Under the pieces are notes generated by a model. That model was not told the DNA's origin and did no database searches. It saw only the letters and a program-made list of their open reading frames with translations. A stretch of 10,197 nt of DNA from Pseudomonadota bacterium. Its GTDB lineage: Bacteria; Pseudomonadota; Gammaproteobacteria; Pseudomonadales; Halieaceae. The number at the start of each line of letters is the position of its first letter. The first letter of the stretch is position 1. Location: NCBI GenBank assembly GCA_030591305.1, contig JAUVBI010000098.1:1-10197 (forward strand), read 5' to 3'. This document shows, in pieces, positions 1 through 5,671 of this stretch. The translations under genes and the position numbers were made by a program.

Positions 1-55
1 CAATGCCCAGCATACTAATAGTCATGTCGATCTCCCATCCAAGGTTAAGGTCCTT

Positions 56-73
56 CAGACTAAATCTAGTCTG
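56..73. other. Small perfect hairpin in island-end DNA
   Basis: CAGACTA at 56-62 and TAGTCTG at 67-73 form a 7-bp perfect inverted repeat around a 4-base loop. No T-run follows on either strand, so this is not a convincing terminator. A second, weaker pairing lies just to the right (CCCCGCC near 78-84 with GGTGGGG near 101-107, one G-T pair). I see no gene in positions 1-160; it reads as non-coding or decayed DNA. Confidence 0.35.
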
Positions 74-160
74 GAAAACCCCGCCGGTCTAGCAGCGTAG
101 GTGGGGGTGGTTCATTACATTAGTACCCCTGAAATCTATCGGTCGTTACACTCAACAACA

Positions 161-287
161 TTGGGGGAAGACCCAGCGGCGCAAGACCTCGATAAAATTG
201 AGGAATATATTTCCAGAGAGAATAGTCCAGCAGTTGCAAGTTATCCGCGTACTCCACGATGCACAGCAATGGCCGTCAGCGAATTAG
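161..287 (+). pseudogene. Remnant of a ParE/RelE-type toxin gene, internally deleted
   Basis: One frame reads PAAQDLDKIEEYISRENSPA (about 172-231), which matches the N-terminal helix pattern of ParE/RelE toxins (residues like AxxDLxxIxxYIxxxNPxAA). The next stretch in another frame reads LQVIRVLHDAQQWPSAN and stops with TAG at 285-287, which matches the C-terminal strand of the same family (xVxRVLHxxxxxP). The middle 40 or so residues of a normal toxin of about 95 residues are missing and the halves are out of frame, so the gene is dead. No antitoxin is recognisable upstream. ParE/RelE toxins inhibit gyrase or cleave mRNA on ribosomes; which of these the ancestor did cannot be told. It sits next to a likely attachment site, fitting accessory island DNA. 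The family match is from pattern recognition only. Confidence 0.6.
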
Positions 288-379
288 CACAGAGTGGTTC
301 GGCTCCGGCTCGGAGTTCGGTTTTAAAAACCTGTTACAATTCTTCCACTTACTGGGCTGGTTTGGTGCTCTCCCTGCTT

Positions 380-424
380 CTCATAATCGGCAGGTCCCCT
401 GTTCGAGTCAGGGAGGGGCCACCA
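380..424 (+). other. 3' part of a tRNA-Met gene: probable att site of an integrated island
   Basis: From the anticodon loop CTCATAA (anticodon CAT) at 380-386 the sequence continues as a tRNA 3' half: a variable region, a perfect T-arm (CCCTG 397-401, loop TTCGAGT 402-408, CAGGG 409-413), acceptor strand AGGGGCC 414-420, discriminator A and CCA at 422-424. The 5' half is absent: no GGCCCCT acceptor strand lies at the expected distance, and the bases left of the loop (TGCTT) do not pair with TCGGC. Homology beginning at the anticodon loop is typical of tyrosine-integrase attachment cores. By the usual geometry (intact tRNA, island, 3' fragment, old flank) the island lies to the left. An old gene-conversion scar or decayed tRNA is the alternative. 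Confidence 0.65.
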
Positions 425-498
425 TTTTTCTTATAAATCATAGCATTAGTTATAAGTACACCATCCGACTTTTATAGGTTTTTGGCTGAGAGCTATTT

Positions 499-1044
499 AT
501 GAGCAACGACACACCAATCAAGATGACCCCCCTGTCCAACCTGATCTTCAGCTCCCGCTGGATGCAGCTACCCTTGTACCTGGGGCTGATTGTGGCCCAG
601 GGCGTGTACGTCATCCTGTTTATGAAGGAACTGATCCACCTGATTGGTGGGGCAACCTCCCTGAGCGAGCAGCTGATTATGCTGGCAGTGCTGGGCCTCA
701 TCGACGTGGTGATGATCTCCAACCTGCTGGTGATGGTGATCGTCGGTGGCTACGAGACCTTTGTGTCCAGGCTGCGGTTACAAGGGCACCCGGATCAACC
801 GGAATGGCTAAGTCATGTAAATGCTACCGTATTGAAGGTAAAGCTGGCGATGGCAATTATCGGAATCAGCTCCATTCACCTGTTGAAGACGTTTATTGCG
901 ATCAACATGCTCGGGACAGAAGATGCTGGTTACACCGAGGCAGGCGTAATGTGGCAGACAATTATTCATGTGGTGTTTATCTTTTCTGCGATGGGGATTG
1001 CCTGGACTGATTACTTGATGTCGAAGACATTGAAGGGGCATTGA
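499..1044 (+). CDS. yqhA: UPF0114 (YqhA-type) integral membrane protein
   Basis: A 181-residue membrane protein of the UPF0114/YqhA family, whose function is not established. It shows the family layout: a SSRW motif just before the first membrane segment (about 23-45), a second segment at 60-83 with the conserved LIDVxxxxxLLVMVxxGGYExFVS signature, a polar loop with PEWL and the family's xATxLKxKLA segment, a third segment at about 114-137 containing [11 protein letters not shown], and a fourth at 150-170. The length is normal for the family. The ATG at 499 is the first plausible start and is preceded by only a weak GAGAG. The stop is 28 bp before tRNA-Arg on the same strand. Family assignment is confident; the cellular role is unknown. 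The 74 bp upstream, right of the tRNA fragment, would be original flanking chromosome. Confidence 0.93.
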   Translation: MSNDTPIKMTPLSNLIFSSRWMQLPLYLGLIVAQGVYVILFMKELIHLIGGATSLSEQLIMLAVLGLIDVVMISNLLVMVIVGGYETFVSRLRLQGHPDQPEWLSHVNATVLKVKLAMAIIGISSIHLLKTFIAINMLGTEDAGYTEAGVMWQTIIHVVFIFSAMGIAWTDYLMSKTLKGH

Positions 1045-1055
1045 TAAACAGCCTG

Positions 1056-1061
1056 TATAAT
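1056..1061 (+). promoter_or_regulatory. Probable -10 box of the tRNA-Arg promoter
   Basis: A perfect TATAAT lies 11 bp before the mature 5' end of tRNA-Arg, followed by a C-rich stretch. The possible -35 boxes are poorly placed: TTGAAG at 1030-1035 leaves 20 bp, and TTGATA at 1041-1046 leaves 9. The position is right for a start near 1068; the -35 is uncertain. Confidence 0.5.
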
Positions 1062-1072
1062 CCACCTTCCAT

Positions 1073-1149
1073 GCGCCCGTAGCTCAGCTGGATAGAGTAA
1101 CTGGCTTCGAACCAGTTGGTCGGGAGTTCGAATCTCTCCGGGCGCGCCA
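1073..1149 (+). tRNA. tRNA-Arg, anticodon TCG
   Basis: A full 77-base cloverleaf can be drawn. The acceptor stem pairs GCGCCCG (1073-1079) with CGGGCGC (1139-1145), discriminator G at 1146 and encoded CCA at 1147-1149. The D-arm has AGCTCAGCTGGATAGAGT. The anticodon stem ACTGG/CCAGT (1100-1104, 1112-1116) encloses loop CTTCGAA with anticodon TCG at 1107-1109. The T-stem GGGAG/CTCTC carries one G-U pair around loop TTCGAAT. TCG reads CGA and related CGN arginine codons. Sequence and discriminator fit bacterial tRNA-Arg. It sits between the UPF0114 and DUF3820 genes on the same strand, with a T-run but no separate hairpin after it. Confidence 0.97.
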
Positions 1150-1176
1150 ATAATTTTTCGGGGGATGCAGCTTCGT

Positions 1177-1386
1177 ATGGATAACAAAGATTTGCTGGAA
1201 GCCATCAATCAAGTAATGCCCTATGGCAAGTACAAGGGGCGTCAGCTACTTGATCTTCCCGAGCCCTATCTGGTGTGGTATCACGGTAAGGGCTTTCCTC
1301 AGGGAAAGTTGGGTACACAGCTGGCCTTGATGTATGAAGTTAAACTCAACGGGCTGGAGAGTATGTTGAAGCGCTTCCAGCGGTGA
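1177..1386 (+). CDS. DUF3820 family small protein
   Basis: A 69-residue protein matching DUF3820, the family Pfam calls putative quorum-sensing-regulated virulence factor. That name comes from Pseudomonas work and should not be taken as proven function here. The diagnostic core is present: [19 protein letters not shown] at about 14-32, then [14 protein letters not shown] and a C-terminal [11 protein letters not shown]. There is no signal peptide or membrane segment, so it should be cytosolic. Two ATGs are possible: 1165 has the G-run directly abutting it with no spacing, whereas 1177 has GGGGGA about 12 bases upstream and gives the normal family N-terminus, so I chose 1177. It begins 27 bp after tRNA-Arg and may share its transcript. 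Confidence 0.85.
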   Translation: MDNKDLLEAINQVMPYGKYKGRQLLDLPEPYLVWYHGKGFPQGKLGTQLALMYEVKLNGLESMLKRFQR

Positions 1387-1414
1387 CCGGCGAAAAAATA
1401 GTTTGAGCCTCCAA

Positions 1415-1765
1415 CTAAGGGTACTGACAACATAACTTATCCCAGCTTGTGCCAACACCTGTCAGGAGCCTTTGCCTTCTGCAACGCTCACCAAGGTTCC
1501 CCGCGAACACCAGATAATTGCTCCAGACGGCAACCTGGCATTTCGGGCAGCGGGTAATTTTCTGACCCGTTCCGCTGGGAGATTTTACGGTGACTTCCAC
1601 AACCTCACCCTTTGTGACGACTCTACATAATCCAGTGCTTATAATAGGCAGGGTGCAAAACATTAAAACTCCCAGACCTGCGACCGACAGGCACCTGTTG
1701 GGCAGACGCCTGTGATAGTTACAGCACACTCGGATTGCTACAATGGCATTATCCAAGACTGACAA
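1415..1765 (-). pseudogene. Decayed GFA-family (glutathione-dependent formaldehyde-activating-like) gene
   Basis: Read right to left, one frame contains VVTKGEVVEVTVKSPSGTG, QKITRCPKC and QVAVWSNY (about 1490-1620), the zinc-binding heart of the GFA/CENP-V fold with its CPxC motif, followed by weaker VGT similarity near 1445. Upstream, a CHCSN near 1750 and RRSGSFNVL near 1670-1695 look like the N-terminal cysteine motif and the CxRxSGSxF stretch, but they lie in a different frame with stops between. Family members are about 130-160 residues and intact; here no frame links the pieces, and the C-terminal PPDIHI segment is not visible. The 5' part runs up to the ychJ start region. A sequencing error cannot explain several breaks. 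Conservation of the core suggests recent loss. Confidence 0.72.
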
Positions 1766-1784
1766 CCAATAAATTTGAAACCAA

Positions 1785-2183
1785 ATGACTAATACTTGCA
1801 TCTGCGGCAGCGGTAAACTTATCGAAAAATGCTGCTTACCTTTTTTGACTGGTACTCGCCGGGCCAAAACACCCGAGCAGTTGATGCGATCTCGCTACAG
1901 TGCTTATGCGCTGGGAGGCTATGGTGAATATTTGCTTGAGACCTGGTTCCCCGCTACGGCTAAGGGACTCACAGCTGAGGCGCTTTCGCAGCGCACCTGT
2001 GACTGGATTGAATTGGAGGTACTCAACAAATCACAGAAGGGCGACCAGGGCACGGTTGAATTTAATGCATGGTTTCACGATGAGCAGGGTGATAAGCAGG
2101 TGCTCCATGAGAAGTCAGTGTTCCAGCGTGTCAACGGTCGCTGGCTGTATGTTGGTGGTGAAGTAGATTCCAGCCCAGGCTAG
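1785..2183 (+). CDS. ychJ: YchJ/UPF0225 family protein with SEC-C zinc motif
   Basis: A 132-residue protein. Its N-terminus carries the SEC-C zinc-binding pattern, CxCGSGKxxxxCC (Cys5, Cys7, Cys16, Cys17), followed by the UPF0225 signature AKTPEQLMRSRYSAYALGG (about 27-45), YLLETWFP and a C-terminal FHDEQG...HEKSVFQRVNGRWLYVGG block that resembles an NTF2-like/SnoaL sheet. Length is slightly below the 150-160 typical of YchJ because a second C-terminal SEC-C motif found in some members is absent. The molecular role is unproven; zinc binding is expected from the cysteines. No strong ribosome-binding site precedes the ATG. A decayed membrane-protein remnant begins directly after the stop. Cytosolic, no signal peptide. 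Confidence 0.92.
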   Translation: MTNTCICGSGKLIEKCCLPFLTGTRRAKTPEQLMRSRYSAYALGGYGEYLLETWFPATAKGLTAEALSQRTCDWIELEVLNKSQKGDQGTVEFNAWFHDEQGDKQVLHEKSVFQRVNGRWLYVGGEVDSSPG

Positions 2184-2185
2184 AT

Positions 2186-2293
2186 CTTACCGCAAGCTTC
2201 CTGGCACTGATCGCCACCAACATACTTACCCTGACCAACACCGCCTTCAATTGTGATTTCAACCGGTCGACGCAACACACTACCTACCATTAG
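2186..2293 (+). pseudogene. Headless remnant of a small membrane-protein gene (copy 1)
   Basis: The frame running from just after the ychJ stop reads ...SFLALIATNILTLTNTAF followed by NCDFN and ends at TAG 2291-2293. The same stretch, with its upstream signal-like start, recurs at about 4046-4128. Similarity between the copies begins within a few bases of the ychJ stop. There is no start codon, no ribosome-binding site and no continuation of the protein, so this is a fragment. The hydrophobic run followed by NILTLTNTAF resembles the N-terminal membrane anchor of uncharacterised gammaproteobacterial coiled-coil proteins; that comparison is from memory and tentative. Confidence 0.55.
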
Positions 2294-2297
2294 ATAT

Positions 2298-2576
2298 TCA
2301 CATGGGAGGGGTCAGGCTCGGCACCCTACCGATTTCGGCGTTGATGTTCAGGTATTTCACCACTAGGACAACCGTGTTCGGTGCCGTCATCGCCAGCCGC
2401 ATGCAATGGTTGATAGCCCCGGTTACGGCCTCGAACTCGCCGCGAAGCTGGGTACCGAGTTGGTTAGTGACAATCTCGATACCATCCTGCCCCTGTAACT
2501 CCTTTATAAATTCGATGATAGTGGGTATTGGCCCATCTTTTAGCGGATAGAGACTCATGTCTGCGACGATTTTCAT
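2298..2576 (-). CDS. YkoF-like thiamine/hydroxymethylpyrimidine-binding family protein
   Basis: A 92-residue cytosolic protein beginning MKIVADMSLYPLKDGPIPTI. It has the alternating strand-helix pattern of the YkoF/MTH1187 ferredoxin-like fold: first strand with SLYPL at 8-12, helix IIEFIKELQG, second strand IEIVTNQLGTQLRGEF (about 33-48), helix EAVTGAINHCMRLAM, and last strand VVLVVKYLNI. B. subtilis YkoF binds thiamine or its pyrimidine moiety and has two such units; short single-domain versions like this are common in proteobacteria and of unknown role. AAGGA lies 10 bases upstream of the ATG. The C-terminal tail after EIGR is proline-rich and stops 5 bp from the convergent remnant at 2293. 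No thiamine transporter gene is visible nearby. Confidence 0.8.
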   Translation of the reverse strand: MKIVADMSLYPLKDGPIPTIIEFIKELQGQDGIEIVTNQLGTQLRGEFEAVTGAINHCMRLAMTAPNTVVLVVKYLNINAEIGRVPSLTPPM

Positions 2577-2677
2577 TGGCTCGTAATCCTTGCTTTTACG
2601 CTATAGTTCATTTGTGTATGGATTGAACACGGGAACGATCCGTGACCTTGTTTCTATGTACGGGCTGTTGATTTGCA

Positions 2678-2818
2678 TGCTGAATTGACCCATTTCTGCA
2701 GGAATTTGTGTTTAATAATTGACCCAGGAGAATTCGACAATATCTCGTACTTTCAGTATGTTGACCTGCCTGGGGCGGGATAGTAATTCAATGCAAAAAT
2801 GGGTAAAACTTCAGTGCA
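2678..2818 (-). mobile_element. Short TIR element, probably a gutted IS21-type insertion sequence
   Basis: Imperfect terminal inverted repeats of about 28 bp: CTGAATTGACCCATTTCTGC from 2680, and on the other strand CTGAAGTTTTACCCATTTTTGC from 2814 inward. A second TTGACCCA occurs at about 2720-2727, and multiple internal GGGTCAA-type repeats near the ends are typical of IS21-family elements. Extending to 2678-2818 gives TG...CA termini. On the minus strand a stub reading LKVRDIVEF begins near 2759, where an IstA start would be expected, but its start codon reads ATA and the frame soon stops. No transposase is left. The inverted repeats are directly visible; the IS21 assignment is inference. 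Confidence 0.5.
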
Positions 2819-2899
2819 ATTTGAGACATATAGGATCAAATTCTTACTTTTCCCTCAGCGAACGAGCAACTGCTTAGAGGGTCGACAAAAGAAACTTCG

Positions 2900-2945
2900 C
2901 TCATTCTAGCCCACATTACGGTATTTAACTTGGCAATACCTTCAA
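2900..2945 (-). repeat. Solitary IS6-type relic end (copy 3 of the terminal repeat)
   Basis: Minus-strand sequence starting GAAGGTATTGCCAAGTTAAA at 2943 matches the outer end of the IS6 relics at 7721-7932 and 9864-9998. Similarity continues inward to a TAGAAT shared with the 9864 copy (about 45 bp) and then fades; no transposase codons follow. The surrounding gene-free stretch 2577-2983 also holds the TIR element at 2678-2818 and an imperfect CCCTCAGC/GCTTAGAGGG pairing at about 2853-2882. Confidence 0.5.
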
Positions 2946-2954
2946 CGCCGATCT

Positions 2955-2970
2955 ACACTCCACGGAGTGT
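2955..2970. other. Hairpin 3' of the transglutaminase-like gene
   Basis: ACACTC (2955-2960) and GAGTGT (2965-2970) pair around CACG, 14 bp beyond the minus-strand stop at 2984. In the direction of that gene no T-run follows, so it is at best a weak terminator or mRNA 3'-end structure. Confidence 0.3.
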
Positions 2971-2983
2971 TAGCAGTTTTATG

Positions 2984-3946
2984 TCAATTCTCGGCGATAT
3001 CGCGAAAGGAAAACAGGGTATCCACTTTGGCCTCTACCGCACGTCCAGCCACTTCCACATAAGGGTAAATGAAATAATTTAGCGCCGGTGCCAGCTGCGT
3101 ATCCGTGAGCAGTAAATCTCGACCCGTGGTGAAATGAATCCGGTCCGCCGGCTGCGTGCCGTAGAACAATTCACGTTTGTCCGGGTGTTTGGCCGCTTCC
3201 GATGCGTCGATAGGCACCCAGCCCTTACCGGGTAGATAAAACTCTACCCAGCAGTGATAGCCGACGATGTTACCCGCCTGCCGGTCACCGGGCACAGTAA
3301 ACCCTATATCGAAACGCGCCGGAATACCTTCGCTGCGAGCGAGAGAAATAAACAAGGCATGAAAATCAGTGCAATTGCCATAACGCTCGTTACAAGCCCA
3401 GAAAGTATCGCCGTTACCCCAACCAGTCCCTACTTTCTTGTATTCGATATTGTCTACAACCCAATCGTATATCGCCCGTGCCGTGGCCGCTTTCGAATCG
3501 CCAGTCCGCTGGGCGTGGATCTCAGCAAGTATGGGGTCCAGTATTTCGTGACCCACGGGGACCTTGTCATTGGGCTGGAGAAACTGATCTAATTTATGTT
3601 CCGAATACTGCTGCCTGAGCCCCGCTTCCAGTGTATCGCGCTGTATCACCCAGCTAAACTCGATTTCAATGGGCTCAACGCTATTGGCGGGCCGCGTAAT
3701 TCGGTAGTAGCGATTGCCATAAACAGTTTCGATACCGATTGCGCCAGGCAAGGAACTGTTGAGCTGTTCGTGCAGCACCTTCTGCCCCTCGTGCTCAGCG
3801 GGCAGCGGAATAAAGATGTCCACCGCCTGGTCGGTCGCTACCTCATCTATGCTAACGACATAGGAAAACTCAAAGAGGCGACTTTCGGTTGCCGCGGCCG
3901 ACACCGACAACAGCCACAGACCGAAGGCTGTCAGAGCTAAACGCAT
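2984..3946 (-). CDS. Exported transglutaminase-like (papain-fold) protein
   Basis: A 320-residue protein with an N-terminal signal peptide (MRLALTAFGLWLLSVSAAA, cleavage near 18-20), so it should act in the periplasm or at the surface. Residues about 25-110 form a beta-rich domain as in many bacterial transglutaminase-like proteins; 155-250 hold the catalytic core. All three triad motifs are readable: Cys192 in YGNCTDFHALF, His231 in GYHCWVEFY and Asp247 in WVPIDASEA. The family includes peptidases, amidases and cross-linking enzymes; the substrate cannot be inferred. The ATG at 3946 is the natural signal-peptide start, with only a weak AACAGG about 10 bases upstream. The gene stands alone on the minus strand between repeat-rich spacers, apparently monocistronic. 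Confidence 0.88.
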   Translation of the reverse strand: MRLALTAFGLWLLSVSAAATESRLFEFSYVVSIDEVATDQAVDIFIPLPAEHEGQKVLHEQLNSSLPGAIGIETVYGNRYYRITRPANSVEPIEIEFSWVIQRDTLEAGLRQQYSEHKLDQFLQPNDKVPVGHEILDPILAEIHAQRTGDSKAATARAIYDWVVDNIEYKKVGTGWGNGDTFWACNERYGNCTDFHALFISLARSEGIPARFDIGFTVPGDRQAGNIVGYHCWVEFYLPGKGWVPIDASEAAKHPDKRELFYGTQPADRIHFTTGRDLLLTDTQLAPALNYFIYPYVEVAGRAVEAKVDTLFSFRDIAEN

Positions 3947-4015
3947 GTAGAAAAACCTGTTACAAAAAATTGGGCGACCGATTCTACCAGCTATCCATTC
4001 AAGGAACCCAAAAAT

Positions 4016-4131
4016 ATGAAGATATTCATCTGGACAAAATGCCTGATTCTCACCATCAGCTTCCTGGCACTGATCGCTACCAAATCACTACCAACATACT
4101 CACCTTGACCAACACTGCCTTTTATTGCTAA
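4016..4131 (+). pseudogene. Truncated, frameshifted small membrane-protein gene (copy 2)
   Basis: ATG at 4016 follows AAGGA (4001-4005) with 10-base spacing and opens MKIFIWTKCLILTISFLAL, a signal-anchor-like run, then IATKSLPTYSP and a stop at 4106-4108. From 4090 the other frame reads TNILTLTNTAFYC and stops at 4129-4131, restoring the motif of the copy at 2186-2293. The frame break is explained by an 11-bp near-duplication: CTACCAAATCA (4077-4087) followed by CTACCAACATA (4088-4098). So the start and ribosome-binding site survive but the product is a 30-residue stub at most. The spacer 4132-4246 has one perfect small hairpin (ATACCT/AGGTAT at 4165-4179) and no gene. Confidence 0.6.
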
Positions 4132-4248
4132 TAAAGAGCCAAATCAGCACCCTCATATCCCTCCATACCTTTGAGGTATTTGATTTAGAGCCAGGCCCCG
4201 GGTAGACAATGTGGCTTCATTGAACTAGTCTCATGAGAATAATAAAAT

Positions 4249-4253
4249 GGAGG
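4249..4253 (+). promoter_or_regulatory. Ribosome-binding site that sets the start at 4262
   Basis: GGAGG at 4249-4253 is a near-perfect Shine-Dalgarno with 8 bases to ATG 4262. The earlier in-frame ATG at 4247 overlaps this site and would add five residues in front of the signal peptide, so 4262 is preferred. Confidence 0.75.
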
Positions 4254-4261
4254 AAAGTCCG

Positions 4262-5542
4262 ATGGAACGATTATTGACCTTTATATGCTTATTTGTTTTG
4301 AACATTTCTTTATCACATGCTGCGGTGATTATAAATATTGTTGAGAGTGGTGGAGATGTTGTTGCAACGGCAACTGGAACGATAAACACAGCGGGGCTTA
4401 CCCCCACTGCGCTTGGCTCTACGATAGCCTACGAAGGCATTTTCCGGGGGTCATTAGGCTTCGCCGCTCTGGATGGAAGCATCTTTGTGGGGCAGGGAGG
4501 AGGCTCTGTTGATGAGTATGTTATAGAGACCACTCACGCCTTCAGCACGGGGCCGCTTTGGGTGTCTCAGGCTAGTACTGGTAACCACGTTGGCATAATT
4601 TCCAGGTCAGACATGGGAGATTCCATCACCCTGCCATCAGGATACTCTTCTGATGAGCCGATCTCGGGTACCTCGACCTGGCCCGGAGCAACCCTCGCTG
4701 CTATGGGAGCGATACCTGGAACTTATGTATTCAGCTGGAGCGGCGACTCGCTTACGCTTAATATTGGTGGGCCAGCACCACCTACTACGTACACCGTTGG
4801 TGGCACTATCTCTGGACTGACTGGCAGTGTCACCCTGCAAAACTCAGGTGGAGATAATCTGGTCAGGAGCGCAAATGGTGACTTTACGTTTGGCACTGCC
4901 TTGACGACTGGCAGCACCTACGTGGTAACAGTATTAGCTCAGCCCACCGGGCAGACCTGTGGTGTGAACAATGGCAGCGGTACAATTGTCAGTTCAAATG
5001 TCAGTAATGTCAGCGTCAGCTGTGCAACCGATCCGGTCACAGAGCCCGTTATTACAGAGCCCCTACCCCTACCTGGCGGTGGACTAGGTACGATAAGCTT
5101 CACCACAAGTGACCCCGGATGTGCGTTCGCCAGTGCAGAGTTCGTAGATGCAATCGCACCTCCAGAGGGCACGGAGTTTCCCCATGGAGTTGCCAACTTC
5201 ACCGTGAGTGGCTGCGCCGATGGTGCGCAGATAGATGTGACCCTGGATTACGGCACCACATTGGCACCCGGTTCAACAGCCTGGAAATCTGACCCTTGGC
5301 GGGAAATTGCTGGTGCGACAGTCGGCGATAGTACCATCAGTTACTCGGTTACAGACGGCGGGGAAAACGATGCAGACGAGCCGGTAAATGGTACGATTGT
5401 TGATCCTGCCGGAGCTGGCTCTCCTATTGCCCTGGATCCGCAGCCTTCTGCGACTCCCGTCCCCGTCACGCCGCTCTGGGCACTCTGGCTAATGGCGGGG
5501 TTGTTAGCGCTGTACGGTACGCGGAAACTGGTGGCGCGATAG
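4262..5542 (+). CDS. Secreted multidomain surface protein with choice-of-anchor U-like region and C-terminal sorting-type tail
   Basis: A 426-residue protein. Residues 1-20 are a signal peptide ending SHA. Residues 21-170 resemble the body of small PEP-CTERM-type proteins (NIVESGGDVVATATGT near the start; PGTYVFSWSGDSLTLNIG near the end). Residues 176-256 form a separate Ig-like repeat of the GLTGSVTLQNSGGDNL type, with one Cys at each end of its last third (Cys233, Cys254). Residues 275-392 match the choice-of-anchor U pattern, ending VTDGGENDADEPVNGTIVDP. The C-terminus is a proline motif, a hydrophobic helix (LWALWLMAGLLALYG) and basic RKLVAR, the layout of exosortase/rhombosortase-type sorting signals. 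Likely outer-surface or secreted after processing; ligand unknown. No sorting enzyme is in the window. Monocistronic, with its own terminator. Confidence 0.8.
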   Translation: MERLLTFICLFVLNISLSHAAVIINIVESGGDVVATATGTINTAGLTPTALGSTIAYEGIFRGSLGFAALDGSIFVGQGGGSVDEYVIETTHAFSTGPLWVSQASTGNHVGIISRSDMGDSITLPSGYSSDEPISGTSTWPGATLAAMGAIPGTYVFSWSGDSLTLNIGGPAPPTTYTVGGTISGLTGSVTLQNSGGDNLVRSANGDFTFGTALTTGSTYVVTVLAQPTGQTCGVNNGSGTIVSSNVSNVSVSCATDPVTEPVITEPLPLPGGGLGTISFTTSDPGCAFASAEFVDAIAPPEGTEFPHGVANFTVSGCADGAQIDVTLDYGTTLAPGSTAWKSDPWREIAGATVGDSTISYSVTDGGENDADEPVNGTIVDPAGAGSPIALDPQPSATPVPVTPLWALWLMAGLLALYGTRKLVAR

Positions 5543-5561
5543 CCTTTCAGTAATGATGACT

Positions 5562-5586
5562 AACCCCGCCCAATGCGGGGTTTTTT
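5562..5586 (+). terminator. Rho-independent terminator of the surface-protein gene
   Basis: AACCCCGC (5562-5569) pairs perfectly with GCGGGGTT (5575-5582) around CCAAT, followed by a T-run to 5586, 20 bp after the stop at 5542. On the opposite strand the stem is followed by TAGTC rather than a T-run, so it should work mainly in the plus direction; the convergent NYN gene may end elsewhere. Confidence 0.92.
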
Positions 5587-5671
5587 ATGTCTGTTGGCAA
5601 CTGGAACTAACGGCCGCTTCTGGTGTTGATTTACATGCCGATTTACAGTGCGGCACTGAAATGTGGGCTGC

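Noticed and set aside
348..424. A complete tRNA-Met gene
   Set aside because: The acceptor 5' strand and the 5' side of the anticodon stem do not pair with the 3' half, so only the 3' part is genuine.
101..436. Plus-strand 111-codon frame ending GRSPVRVREGPPFFL
   Set aside because: The end is translated tRNA sequence and the start is the ParE/RelE wreck; no single protein is encoded.
1011..1208. Minus-strand reading frame containing [20 protein letters not shown]
   Set aside because: This is the well-known false protein produced by translating the antisense of a tRNA-Arg gene; the region is the tRNA at 1073-1149.
2853..2882. Possible integron attC-like or terminator hairpin (CCCTCAGC with GCTTAGAGGG)
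   Set aside because: The stem has a bulge, there is no T-run, and the conserved RYYYAAC/GTTRRRY ends of attC sites are missing.
3254..3940. Plus-strand frames opposite the transglutaminase-like gene
   Set aside because: They are antisense shadows with no family features or ribosome-binding sites; the minus-strand gene has an intact signal peptide and catalytic triad.
4220..4248. TTGAAC, 17-bp spacer, TAAAAT promoter-like pair before the surface-protein gene
   Set aside because: Transcription would begin near 4255, after the GGAGG ribosome-binding site at 4249-4253, which clearly serves ATG 4262. Kept only as a coincidence.
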